Positions 48,091 to 57,933 of a stretch of DNA of 64,000 nt are shown here, piece by piece. The notes beneath the pieces are model-generated. The model saw only the letters and a program-made list of their open reading frames with translations. It was not told the origin of the DNA and did not search any database. The translations under genes were made by a program, and so were the position numbers. Every line of letters begins with the position of its first letter. Positions within the stretch are counted from its first letter, which is position 1. The stretch is from Theocolax elegans (lineage: Eukaryota > Arthropoda > Insecta > Hymenoptera > Cerocephalidae): NCBI GenBank assembly GCA_026168455.1, contig CM047426.1:61300958-61364957 (forward strand). Reading direction: 5' to 3'.

Positions 48091-49375
48091 ACTAATATAA
48101 TAATTGACTTATTTAAGGGACTCGTAGACCAAAATGATATAATAGAATTTTGCGAAGATAAGTATCTAATTGAGGCTTTAGGCGATTTTATAGAAAAAAG
48201 AGTAAATCCACAATTAATAATCGATTATATTATCGGAAATTTAGAGACAAAAACAAAAGTAGAAGTAAATGAGATTTTAAACCCGAACTAACAGACGATA
48301 ACACAACCTACTTTTCGGTAGAAAATCGAACAATTAAAAATGCAAAAACTTCAGAACAACAAATGAAACCTGAAATTGTTAAACGGGATAATAATGTCAG
48401 ATTTACTACAAGCACACCAATTTTACCAAATAACTATAATAATATTAATTTAGTGTCGGAGAGATTGCCAAGATCAAATTCGTATTTAACAAACTCAACC
48501 TTAGGACAAGTGAGGCCCCATTTCTATAAAAGACGCACTTGAATTGATTCCAAAATATAATGGGGTAAATATTCCATTGAGTCAATTTATTAACGGATGT
48601 TGAAGATATTGCAAATTTTTTTGATAGTATTTTTGTTAAATTTTTGTTATTAATGTAAAACAGAAAAGGGAAGAAAGTGTCGTAGTTTTTTCAAATAGGG
48701 TTAGGTCCATCGGCCAAGAAATAACTGAAGCAACTCGAAGAGAAAAAACATTGGGTAATAAAAGCACGAATGGGGCAAGTGTGCAAATTGGATTAAGCTA
48801 CTGCAGAAGCTATAGAAATTGAAAGAGATTTTGCATGCTATAAGTAGAAGAGGTAAATGAAACAATTAAAGTCATAACAGAAAATAAAAATCCTATACAA
48901 AGAGTCCATATTGCCGAGACAAAATATACCGATAAATGCCAACTTTGCGGTAGACAGGGCCACCTGGCCCGAAATGCTGGCATTTAGTAAAAATTAGACA
49001 ACCCCAAACCAGGGAAAGACGGCCTACGAATGACTGGGCGGAGTCTCGAGAGTCGCGCAGACTGCAACAATGGCCGGTGAAAAACGGACTAATGAATTTA
49101 AGCAGCAACAAAATCAATATGTTCGTCGCCAAAATGCAACTTTCCCAAAACAGAATTATACAAATACGGAAAGAATATGCCGATACTACAAAAAAGAGGG
49201 CCATATTATAGAAGAATGTAGAAAACGGGAATTTAATAATGGAAATCGAAGAATCGATCGGAAAACAAAAATGGTCTCCGACAACAGGGCGCGAGACGTG
49301 AGACCGAGTACGCGAGGCGTCAGAGCTACAAAAATCAGGAACCCACATCATCAAAAGATATGTTCTATTAAGTAA
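48091..49375 (+). pseudogene. Retroviral-type gag remnant with two zinc knuckles
   Basis: A frame opens at 48091 (its ATG, 48087, is one base out of frame) and ends at TAA 48289-48291; further pieces follow in different frames. A CCHC zinc knuckle, CQLCGRQGHLAR, starts at 48937; the last Cys codon is present but one base out of frame. A second, CRYYKKEGHIIEEC, lies in the open frame 49070-49375, with Tyr in place of the second Cys. That frame is basic and Gln/Asn-rich, as expected for a nucleocapsid. The capsid part (48560-48840) has several stops. The long minus-strand frame 48893-49549 is only its shadow. Confidence 0.65.
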
Positions 49376-49750
49376 AAATTGCAAGTCGCCAATTATTAAA
49401 CTTAAAAATCCGAGAAGCAACGAGAAAATAAATCTTATTTTAGACTTAGGAAGAGATCCCAATTTACTAAAAGTACGAAACCTACCAAACGACGGAAATA
49501 TTAATACAAATGAAATATTAGATTTAAAAGAAATCACGGAAGAAAGCATTTACACCTTAGGTAAAGTTCACATCCATTTTCCAAAGTTTGAAATTGAAAA
49601 CATATTATTGATCGAAACAAAGGAAAGGTATGAACACCCGACGATTAACGTCATAAAAAAACGTAACAGTATGTTGAACGAGAAAACGGGAATGCGTAAG
49701 GGAATTTCTGCTCACCCCATGAGTGTCGATGCAAGAGAGGTGAGGAAGTC
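49376..49750 (+). pseudogene. Retropepsin-like protease remnant
   Basis: After the nucleocapsid a frame runs through KINLILDLGRDPNLLKV and EESIYTLGKVHIHF to ENILLIET. The pattern (L-[IL]-D-x-G-x-[DE]-x[SN]L[IL]K, then TLGxVxI) is that of the aspartic protease of gypsy-type retroviruses, but the catalytic D-T/S-G reads D-L-G, so it is inactive. It follows gag as expected. No reverse transcriptase, RNase H or integrase is found downstream, so the pol region has been deleted. Confidence 0.5.
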
Positions 49751-50438
49751 GTAAAACCTATCACACAGGTAATAAAACCGCCAGAAGAGAATTCGTTTGG
49801 GGAAACAGGGAAAACAAATTATGCTAATGAAAATTTTCAACGAAGGAAGGTGTCTACCCGAGAGCTTGATCATATTAATGAGAAAGTATGTCTTGTAGAA
49901 GAGACGCGAATGAAGAACAATTTAACAAAATTAACGATAAACAAGTAATTATTACATGCACAGAAAAATTATTTATGCGTAAGGACAATTATATGTATTT
50001 TGTTACTACAACAGGAGAACCATGCGACGATGGGGCTTCACAATTAAGGGGGTGCCATAGTAAAAAACTATCGACGAAGCGTCGGTAATATAGTAAGCTG
50101 TAATGTACTAGTAGCGCCATCATCCGTTGAAAAATTATATTAACCCTATTACAAAATCTCACGTGAGATCTCATGCCAAAATCTCATCCCACTTTTCACC
50201 CGGACCACTGCTTAAACTTCTCAAATAATAGGAAATCAATTTATGTATATGGTGAGTCACTTATTAAGTGATAACACCCCCCAGATGAGTTCAAAAATCA
50301 AGGTTTCAAAGCGTTTTAAGCATATTTTCGATTTTAAAACCAACTACTAAAAATAACTGGAATTACACAGAGCCAACCAAACTAGCAGAAAACGGAATTT
50401 ACACCCAAGCGGAGATCCAAGCACTAAGACAACACCTT
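49751..50438. other. Remnant sequence between protease and glycoprotein
   Basis: Small frames (49888-50088 +, 66 codons) probably belong to the deleted element. A GTAAACTATCG-rich segment near 50060 is non-coding. Junction of a pol deletion likely lies here. Confidence 0.3.
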
Positions 50439-51029
50439 ATGTTTCCCGTAGAAAGGCCAGCCATGTTGAACACAATTGCATTAGGAATGACCGGGAAAAT
50501 GGTAGATAAAAACGGTATGTCTATTACCCGATTATTCGATGAAGAAGCGTTGAAAGAATTAGCTAATAACACTTGGATAAAAATTTGGGGGCAATTATGC
50601 ACTTTGGGATTATTCAGCGCAGCAATTATAGGCATTTTTATAATAGGGCGTTTAATAAAATTTTTAGTTTATACCATTTCACATGGTTATGCTTTCTATA
50701 ATTTATATGGGCGGTCACTTCTTATTATAGGAGCCATTTGAAATTCAATCACCCAATTATTACTGCACGTCAAAAAGAGAGAAGAACAAGCTACGCCTTC
50801 GGAAGTAATGGGGACTCGAGCTGAACATTTTTCAGACTCGTACGTACCTTTCGCCCCGCCCGAACCTAGCACCTACATGGCACAACCTACTGTGGTAAGA
50901 GTCAATGAGTCAGGAGGGGGTAAAATAGTAAGCTGTAGAGTTCAAAATAATCTATATCTGCAAATATTTATAGAACCGGATATATCTTCTCTACCGGCAC
51001 GCAGGAAACGCAAATTCGATAACGTGTAA
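50439..51029 (+). pseudogene. C-terminal part of a viral-type membrane glycoprotein
   Basis: Two open pieces in one frame (50439-50741 and 50808-51029) are separated by a single in-frame TGA at 50739-50741 and a short open stretch. The first starts inside a frame that is open upstream with a HLMFPVERPAMLNTIALG block, then about 60 residues on has a hydrophobic segment (LGLFSAAIIGIFIIGRLIKF), i.e. a transmembrane anchor near the C-terminus. The second is a Pro-rich cytoplasmic tail (FAPPEPSTYM) ending in basic residues RRKRK. The layout, anchor then tail after gag-pro, fits an insect retroviral or captured-virus envelope. The FPVERPAMLN-type block before the anchor makes me consider a chuvirus-like glycoprotein, but this is not verified. 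Old, non-functional copy. Confidence 0.45.
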
Positions 51030-51119
51030 ATTTTGTTGTTTCAACTGCAGATTTATTAAACAAATAATAAAAGGGGTTATTTATAAAATTAAAAAAAAAA
51101 TTTGTAAAATGTAAAAAGA

Positions 51120-51490
51120 AATATACATTAGCAGAAGTACAAAGATATAATGTTATGAGCGCTTTGATTAGTTTGAGAATTCAACTTACATGGGCATCGC
51201 AAAAACGAAAAGAAAGCACTTTCCAATTCAGCGCACGAATGAAAAGAATGTTATATGATTATAAAGCATTGGCAGAAATAGCACAAGAAGAATATAGGGA
51301 AATAACCGAATGATGCCTACAACGCTAAAATTTAGTAATCAGGGCATTTTTAAAGGGGCTTCGACCGGAAGTCAAAAGATATATTTGTAAACCGGAAATC
51401 TACATAAATCTGGATCATGTAATTCGTCATGCGCGCAACATTCAATATCATTTAGATGACTTGAGAATGTTTAGAAAAGGATGTTCGATT
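51120..51490 (+). pseudogene. Second gag capsid fragment
   Basis: Open pieces in at least two frames contain a FLKGLRPEVKRYICKPE stretch followed by HARNIQYHLDDLRM, resembling the C-terminal capsid motif (F-x-x-G-L-x-P-E-[VIL]) of gypsy-type gag. It lies downstream of the glycoprotein remnant, so it is a separate rearranged copy. Several stops. Confidence 0.4.
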
Positions 51491-51793
51491 ATTCTACAGT
51501 AATTAATTTAAATACATAAAATAAATAATCGATTTATGTTTTTTTGTTATCTATACAGAATTGAATGGACGATGGTGTAGATCGATGGGAAAATCGAAAA
51601 CTTTCATGCTACAGGCCAATTCTGCCGCATCCAGTTCTTTTCTACGCTAGATTATAGTAAATTTTTCCGATAAATACTAATAAAATATTATTAGCAAATC
51701 TGTTTAAGTACTTTAGGGACAAAAGCCTCAGTTAATCTCAGGACTAAAAATTAATTTTACGTGTAAAAAAAGAAAAAAAAAGAAAAAAAAGCG

Positions 51794-51835
<42 letters not shown>

Positions 51836-51903
51836 CATCCTTTATTTACTTGCTACTGTTTGTGGTTTGCCTATCGATATAAAGTTTTAGTTAAGAATTG
51901 AAG

Positions 51904-51932
<29 letters not shown>
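51491..51932. repeat. AT-rich spacer with two long (TA)n runs
   Basis: TA runs at 51798-51832 and 51907-51936. No gene. Confidence 0.8.
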
Positions 51933-51937
<5 letters not shown>

Positions 51938-51998
51938 CATACTTAGGCAGTATAAGAATATTCTATAAGTTTAAGCAGTATACTGTATTAATAAAAAA

Positions 51999-52508
51999 AT
52001 GTCAGTTTTAATAAGAAATTGGGAGCGAATTTGCTAGTATTGTCATAATGCATACCTGTGCCATTATTGTTATACGACAAAATCATCACACACAGAAAAA
52101 ATTCGGTTTTCATTAAGTGCTTCACGAACGATACGCAAATTAATTTGTACTTTTACTGATCTAAAATGTTTTTGTTACGGACTTCCAATTCCTTTGAAAA
52201 GTTGTCTTATCGAGCAAGAAGTTAAATGCAATGGATATGTACTCACGCGCGTAAATGTCGGACTGCACGAATGTATAACATCGCAATTACAACCTCGGGA
52301 ACGACGTAAATGGAATTTCTTGACTTCAGCGCGAGTAAATAAACAAATTAGTATTCTATTCAAAGAGAGCATGAAAGTATTATGTAATCGAAGCACTAAA
52401 GGAATCGACCAATATACAGAAGCCAGTAGAGCAAAATCAACAAATCCGAAGATTAAAGAGGCGAAAATAAAAATAGAGCCGAATGAAAGAAATTATCCGT
52501 ATACCTAA
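51999..52508 (+). pseudogene. Cys-rich (CxxC) small protein, copy A, interrupted by one stop
   Basis: The frame from ATG 51999 to TAA 52508 (169 codons) is open except for TAG at codon 13. Copy B (53735) has Tyr-Phe there in the CYFC motif, so the ancestral frame was about 169 codons. Cys pairs: C-x2-C at residues 12/15 and 21/24, CFCC-type cluster at about 57-60 (CFCYG in this copy), then single Cys at about 69, 77 and 92. After residue 110 the C-terminus is Lys/Asn-rich. This is a probable zinc-binding protein. A CxxC...(about 32)...CxxC spacing recalls papillomavirus E6-type zinc modules, but there is no proof of relationship. It is immediately upstream of the signal-peptide frame at 52703. 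Unknown function. Confidence 0.5.
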
Positions 52509-52697
52509 GAGATTAAGCGCGTATTGAAATAAATCTCCGAGAAACATAAAAATATGTGTAAATAACATAATACGATAAATTGGAACGCATAGGAAAATAT
52601 GTTAAAAATATATATATATGTATATATATATATATACGCACATAAATAAGGGAACAATATGTTGGACATAATAAAAATTTTTTTTATTATGTTACAG

Positions 52698-52825
52698 ACA
52701 AAATGGAGAAGATTATGTGCACATTTTTCATCGTGATTCACGTTGTGATTGCGACGACTCAAAATAAGGCAACTGTAACAGAGCGAAATAACCCCGGCAT
52801 CATTTTAATCGATTGCAAGAAATAG
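52698..52825 (+). pseudogene. Signal-peptide frame of glycoprotein, copy A, truncated
   Basis: A splice acceptor (TTTTTATTATGTTACAG, ending 52697) lies five bases before ATG 52703. The frame (40 codons, TAG at 52823) begins MEKIMCTFFIVIHVVIATTQ, a typical cleavable signal peptide. In copy C (55114) the same frame continues, in another phase, into the glycoprotein. Here the sequence is cut at 52826 by an inverted-repeat insertion. An acceptor directly before a signal peptide suggests expression from a spliced message, as for retroviral envelopes. Confidence 0.5.
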
Positions 52826-53190
52826 ATTTTATGAAAAAAATAGAGTAACAGTATACTTGCATTCAAACAAATGGCATTATTCTCAATATACAAAAATATA
52901 CTATTTAATGTTAGTTACTGATACTTTTCATCACTAAGCTGCTTACACAACACAAAGCAGTAGGTATAAGCAGTTATACCTGTTATATAATTGGATAATA
53001 CCTGAAACTTTTATAATTCCAATAAATTCATTATATAACAGATATAACTAAAGTATCAGACTTTAATAACAACTAAATAAAAGTATCAGTAACTAACAAT
53101 AAATAGTATATTTTAGTAATATGAGGAATAATAATGCCATATTGTTGAATGCAAGTATGCGGTTACTCTTTTTTTCATAAAATGCATTCG
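52826..53190. mobile_element. Inverted-repeat element inserted in copy A
   Basis: Left arm about 52830-52933 and right arm about 53081-53187 are reverse complements with few mismatches: ATTTTATGAAAAAAA/TTTTTTTCATAAAAT, TACTTGCATTCAA/TTGAATGCAAGTA and TTAGTTACTGATACTTTT/AAAAGTATCAGTAACTAA. The loop is about 150 bp and non-coding. It interrupts the glycoprotein module right after its signal peptide. Confidence 0.75.
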
Positions 53191-53669
53191 CTCTCTTTTT
53201 TTAAGAAATTTGCCTAAAAACACCATAACTTTGTCTGAAATGCTCTGCCGCATCAAACTTGCACACATTTTGAAGGTATTAATCATCGGATGAATAGATT
53301 CTTGGATGGATAAATATTTTTGATCGTACACCCTTTTTTTACTATAAGGTTTTATTGATTATAACTATATTCAAAGTTTAAAAATAATATAAATGAATAT
53401 TTCAACTGATTCTCTGAAATTAATAAACTTTTCAAATTTAATGAGATAAGAAAAAGTTGTTAGATTTTGAGTTATTAAGTGATAAACATGGCCATAAGTC
53501 AATTGTTTCAAAAAATTCGATTTTTTGATTGGCTACAACTCTGGTACTAATTGAAATTCAGGTCTAAAAATTAGCTACACTCTTATCAAGTAGTTTTTAC
53601 TGATTCCATACATTAAAACAAAATTCTATTTTTTAACTGGATCACTTCACATGAATCTCCCATATATAT
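53191..53669. other. Unassigned AT-rich sequence
   Basis: Between the inverted-repeat element and module copy B. No gene; may be a further part of the inserted element. Confidence 0.4.
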
Positions 53670-53734
53670 AACATTACTTAGGCAGTATAAGAATATTCTA
53701 TAAGTTTAAGCAGTATACTGTATTAATAAAAAAA

Positions 53735-54085
53735 ATGTCAGTTTTAGTAAGAAATTGGGAGCGACTTTGCTATTTTTGTCATAATACATACCTGTGTCAT
53801 TATTGTTATACGACAAAATTATCACACATAGAAAAAATTCGGTTTTCATTAAGTGCTACACGAACGATACGCGAATTAATTTGTACTTTTACTGATCTAA
53901 AATGTTTTTGTTGCGGACTCCCAATTCCTTTCAAAAGTTGTCTTATCGAGCAAGAAGTTAAATGCAATGGATATGTACTCACGCGCGTAAATGTCGGACT
54001 GCACGAATGTATAACATCGCAATTACAACCTCGGGAACGACGTAAATGGAATTTCTTGACTTCCGAGCGATTTAAGACCGAATAA
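53735..54085 (+). CDS. Cys-rich (CxxC) small protein, copy B, 3' part replaced
   Basis: Intact frame of 116 codons from ATG 53735, starting MSVLVRNWERLCYFC. It keeps all Cys seen in the family: residues 12, 15, 21, 24, 50, 57, 59, 60, 69, 77 and 92. Around codon 110 (about 54063) the sequence switches to the 3' part of the glycoprotein gene (GAGCGATTTAAGACCG), so the last residues are chimeric and the ~60-residue basic C-terminus of copy A is missing. The upstream 60 bp (TTAGGCAGTATAAGAATATT) matches copy A, so the promoter/leader is shared. The only copy with an uninterrupted N-terminal domain. Function unknown; zinc binding is an inference. Confidence 0.5.
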   Translation: MSVLVRNWERLCYFCHNTYLCHYCYTTKLSHIEKIRFSLSATRTIRELICTFTDLKCFCCGLPIPFKSCLIEQEVKCNGYVLTRVNVGLHECITSQLQPRERRKWNFLTSERFKTE

Positions 54086-54390
54086 AACTATTAATGTTAA
54101 AATTGAAAATCAAATAACTGATGCTTATTTACATGGATTGGTTATTACGCTAATGCTTTTTGCCGGATGATTATACTATGTCGATATATTTTCCAAAAAT
54201 GTATTAGAAATCAATAAAAGACAAAGTAGAGTACGTCCCAATGCGACCATTGATCCGACAATACAATGGAATTTCTTACCTCGAGAACACATGTGCAACT
54301 CCGAAAACACCACCCAAGACGTATGAACCAGAACCACCTCCGAATACGCCAGTTTTATCCGAGAAAAATGAACCAAGTAACAATGTTTAA
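54066..54390 (+). pseudogene. Glycoprotein 3' part, copy B (anchor and tail)
   Basis: Joined directly to the CxxC frame by a deletion with short microhomology (CTTCC). It contains the block encoding DAYLHGLVITLMLFAG, the hydrophobic C-terminal anchor, and a Pro-rich tail (TPPKTYEPEPPPNTP in one frame). Frameshifted relative to the anchor. Ends with TAA at 54388 and continues directly into copy C through the repeated TTATTAATAAAAAAATG junction. Confidence 0.5.
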
Positions 54391-54437
54391 GGCATTTAAA
54401 AATGACTTATAATTAACAATTACTTATTAATAAAAAA

Positions 54438-54930
54438 ATGTCAGTTTTATAAGAAATTGGGAGCGATTTGCTAGTATTGTCATAATGCATACCTGTGCCA
54501 TTATTGTTATACGACAAAATATCACACACAGAAAAAATTCGGTTTTCATTAAGTGCTCACGAACGATACGCGAATTAATTTGTACTTTTACTGATCTAAA
54601 ATGTTTTTGTTACGGACTCCAATTCCTTTCAAAAGTTGTCTTATCGAGCAAGAAGTTAAATGCAATGGATATGTACACGCGCGTAAATGGCGGACTCACG
54701 AATGTATAACATCGCAATTACAACCTCGGAGACAACGTAAATGGAATTTCTTGACTCAGCGCGAGTAAATAAACAAATAGTATTCTATTCGAAGAGAGCA
54801 CGAAAGTATTATGTAACGAAGCACTAAAGGAATCGACCAACATACAGAACCAGTAGAGCAAATCAACAAATCCAAAGATTCAAGAGGCGAAAAAAAAATA
54901 GAGCTGAATGAAAGAAATTATGCGTATACC
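54438..54930 (+). pseudogene. Cys-rich (CxxC) small protein, copy C, many one-base deletions
   Basis: Aligned to copy A, this copy lacks single bases at many places (e.g. TTTTATAAG for TTTTAATAAG, ACTCCAATTCC for ACTTCCAATTCC, CTCACGAACG for CTTCACGAACG), breaking the frame repeatedly. The nonsense codon at codon 13 is shared with copy A (TGCTAGTATTGT). Single-base losses at runs look like read-error artefacts as much as decay. Confidence 0.5.
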
Positions 54931-55108
54931 TAGAGATTAAGCGCGTATTGAAATAAATCTCAGAGAAACATAAAAATATGTGTAATTAACATAATACGAT
55001 AAATTGGAACGCATAGGAAAAATATGTTAAAAAAAAATATATATATACAAACGCACATAAATAAAGGAACAATATGTTGGACATAAAATTTTTTTTATTA
55101 TGTTACAG

Positions 55109-56848
55109 ACAAAATGGAGAAGATTATGTGCGCATTTTTCATCGTGATTCACGTTGTGATTGCGACGACTCAAAATAAGGCAATTGTAACAGAGCGAAAT
55201 AACCCCGGCATCATTTTAATCGATTGCAAGAAATAGACTTATTAAACAAGAATGGTGTATAATAACTACAATTGACACGCAGAAAGTTTTCGGAATCCAA
55301 GAAAATTTTACAAAAATAATACAAGATATTGTACAATCCGACACGTATACAAGGCTAAAGGACGCGGTAACGATAAGCAGAATTATTTATTACAAGAAAA
55401 AATGCGCGAGTTCTCTAGAATAAGAGACGCTTATATCACTTCAGCGACTTCATATTCGTCAGGAGACGAAGTTTTAGATAAGGGGGGGGGACGAAAACGC
55501 ATTTACAAAAAATTCATCACTAGATATAGTATCAATTATTACGCAAATGAGACATCACTCTCGAGAAGCAATGTTAGGAAGAGGTACAGCAAAGGCATAC
55601 ATAGATAATGAAATCATGCAAACTTTAGAAAAAATGTCTGTAGAAATGAAGCAACTGGAAGCGATATTACAAATACTACAAGGAGACAAAGGAGTAATAG
55701 ATATTGACAAATCAAGAGTTGAGGAACAATCAATCTAGCATTACAAAATTTGGATAGTTACTTGGATATAGCCAATACGATAACAAGTTTATTGTCAACA
55801 ACAAAGTTTTCCGGCGCTACAAGAAATTTAAGAATTATTTTAAAAATGATAGAAAAAGTATCCGAAACCAAGAGTCCGGTAAAAATTGAACAAATAAATG
55901 CGGCTATAATTGCCGAGTTCGCTCCAAGAGAATTAACAATTTATAAAGATCACATAATTATGCAAATAATAATACCAATGGTAGAAAAGGAAACGCACAC
56001 TTGTACAAAATGCTTCCAGTGCCAGTTTTCCAACAAGGGGATTTAATCCATAATGCAGCGTACATTCAACCCAGGGACGATTTTATAGCCTCTTTTCCCA
56101 ACGGGGAAAAACACACCTTTTTAAGTACAACGCAGCTGTCGAGATGCATTAAATTACAAAGGAATTATATATGCGTAAGGGAAACCCTGTGCATCTCCAA
56201 CGAGAGTGTGAAAGCAAATTATTGCTGGAACAAGACTATGCAACTTTAGTTCATGTAGAATTAATTTTATGAAACAAGAACTTATACATCATAAAACTGC
56301 TCATACAAGACACTTGTTTACTCAGTCGCAAACCCACTCGTAAATGTATTTTGCCAGGATTTGAGAAGATACACACCTTTCAAGAAGCAGGAACGATTTC
56401 CCTCTCATCGGGGTGCCACTTTAAGGTTCACGATAACATCTACTACTTTCAGAGCTGCTGTGAGAGAAAAGGACAGGTACTATTTACCACCATGCAGTTG
56501 ATCGGAGCAGGAAAAACCTTCCGAGCGATTTAAGACCGAATAAAACTATTAATGTTAAAATTGAAAATCAAATAACTGATGCTTATTTACATGGATTGGT
56601 TATTACGCTAATGCTTTTTGCCGGATGATTATTACTATGTCGATATATTTTCCAAAAATGTATTAGAAATCAATAAAAGACAAAGTAGAATACGTCCCAA
56701 TGCACCATTGATCCGACAATACAATGGAATTTCTTACCTCGAGAACACATGTGCAACTCCGAAAACACCACCCAAGACGTATGAACCAGAACCACCTCCG
56801 AATACGCCAGTTTTATCCGAGAAAAATGAACCAAGTAACAATGTTTAA
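55109..56848 (+). pseudogene. Glycoprotein gene, copy C
   Basis: Acceptor ending at 55108, ATG at 55114 and a signal-peptide frame to TAG 55234, then open pieces in shifting frames. An upstream part contains a Trp-Cys pair near 55250. A run of nine G (55482-55490) lies where the frame changes. A heptad-rich helical segment (55547-55738, MSVEMKQLEAILQILQG) and a segment to 56046 follow, then Cys-containing ectodomain, the anchor around 56595 (HGLVITLMLFAG) and a Pro-rich tail to 56848. A signal peptide, helical coiled region, Cys-rich stem, single C-terminal anchor and tail describe a viral-type fusion/attachment glycoprotein. One A missing near 55730 relative to copy D breaks the helix frame. 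Family not identified. Non-functional as it stands. Confidence 0.55.
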
Positions 56849-57535
56849 GGCACTTAAAAATGACTTATAATTAACAATTACTTATTATAATAAAAAAATA
56901 TATTGTAAAGTGTATATTGTAAATATCAGTCAATATCAATAAGATTTATCCGAAACAAAATTTGATAGTCATATCACAGATAGTTGGTAAAGCTATAATT
57001 CAAATTTTTGCGACCCGTCATTTGTAGTACCTGTCAATTTGACCGCATTGATGACTTAGACGTGTAGCAAAAATTTGAATATTAATATATCTTATACGAA
57101 ATGCAATATCATTAATTAACATCAAATTTAGGTCAATAATATTAAAATAAACTTTTAATAAATAAAACTAAAAAAATAATTAATGAACCCGTACCTATAT
57201 AAATATTATTATTTGTACTTTAATATTGTTATAATTTTAAGTTATATTAACATTGATTTTATTGTCAATTACTATTAAAAAAATAAAAAAAATTTTTCCT
57301 TAAAAATTAATAATAATTCATCTATATTTATTGTATTTTGTTCAATTATATTCACCAATCACAAATTAAAAAATAAATTTTGATTTTTTCCCGATTTCAA
57401 ATTTATGCGCGTATTAATCAGTAATAGATTACAGCGCCGATTATAATACTTATAATTAAATTTGAACTTATTGATCTACCATCCGTAGATAACCAGCATT
57501 ATTTTTGGATTACGTTCAAGAAAGTAAGGAACTCA
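56849..57535 (-). mobile_element. Penelope-like element 3' non-coding region, copy 1
   Basis: AT-rich sequence shared nearly base for base with 59570-60256 and 61731-62419, downstream (on the minus strand) of the element's stop codon. It includes ATTTGACCGCATTGATGACT and CGTAGATAACCAGCATT. No gene. Confidence 0.6.
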
Positions 57536-57933
57536 TTACAATTTGGACCGCAATTTGAGTTGATTAACAATAATGTTATAGTAAAATTGGCTAAGATTTT
57601 TTGTGTCATCTTTTACATTAATAGCATTCTTCTCTAATTTAATATGGGTCATCTCTGATATCAGTCTTTTTCCCCAAATTTTTTTCTCTATCTAACACGT
57701 CTACATCCTTAAAATTAAATGTATGGTCATATTTTGTTATATCGTCATTTATAACATATTGCACACCTGACTTTTTACTATTAGATTCGTGCTCTTTTAT
57801 TCTACAATTTAATTTGCCTTTATGTCTCTCCTAAATTTGCTGCGTCACAATCATTACACTTAATTCTGTATACTACATTTGTTTCACAAAGTTTGTCTAA
57901 TTTTTCCTTGCCTCTAACAATAATATTACTTAA
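57536..57933 (-). pseudogene. Penelope-like element, GIY-YIG end, copy 1 (5'-truncated)
   Basis: Minus strand, from about 57933 down to the stop at 57536: the GIY-YIG endonuclease region described under copy 2, including KCNDCDAANLGET and the later LISEMTHIK block in the neighbouring frame. The RT end is cut at 57933, where the sequence switches to glycoprotein copy D at TTAATC, shared by both parents (microhomology). The frame reported over 57820-58050 is a chimera of this and antisense glycoprotein. Confidence 0.7.

Noticed and set aside
48893..49549. 218-codon minus-strand frame with hydrophobic stretches
   Set aside because: Exact antisense of the gag zinc-knuckle and protease remnant; no domain of its own.
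53735..54085. Calling the CxxC protein a papillomavirus E6 homologue
   Set aside because: Only Cys spacing is suggestive (32 versus 29 residues) and there is just one clear module; zinc-binding convergence is as likely.
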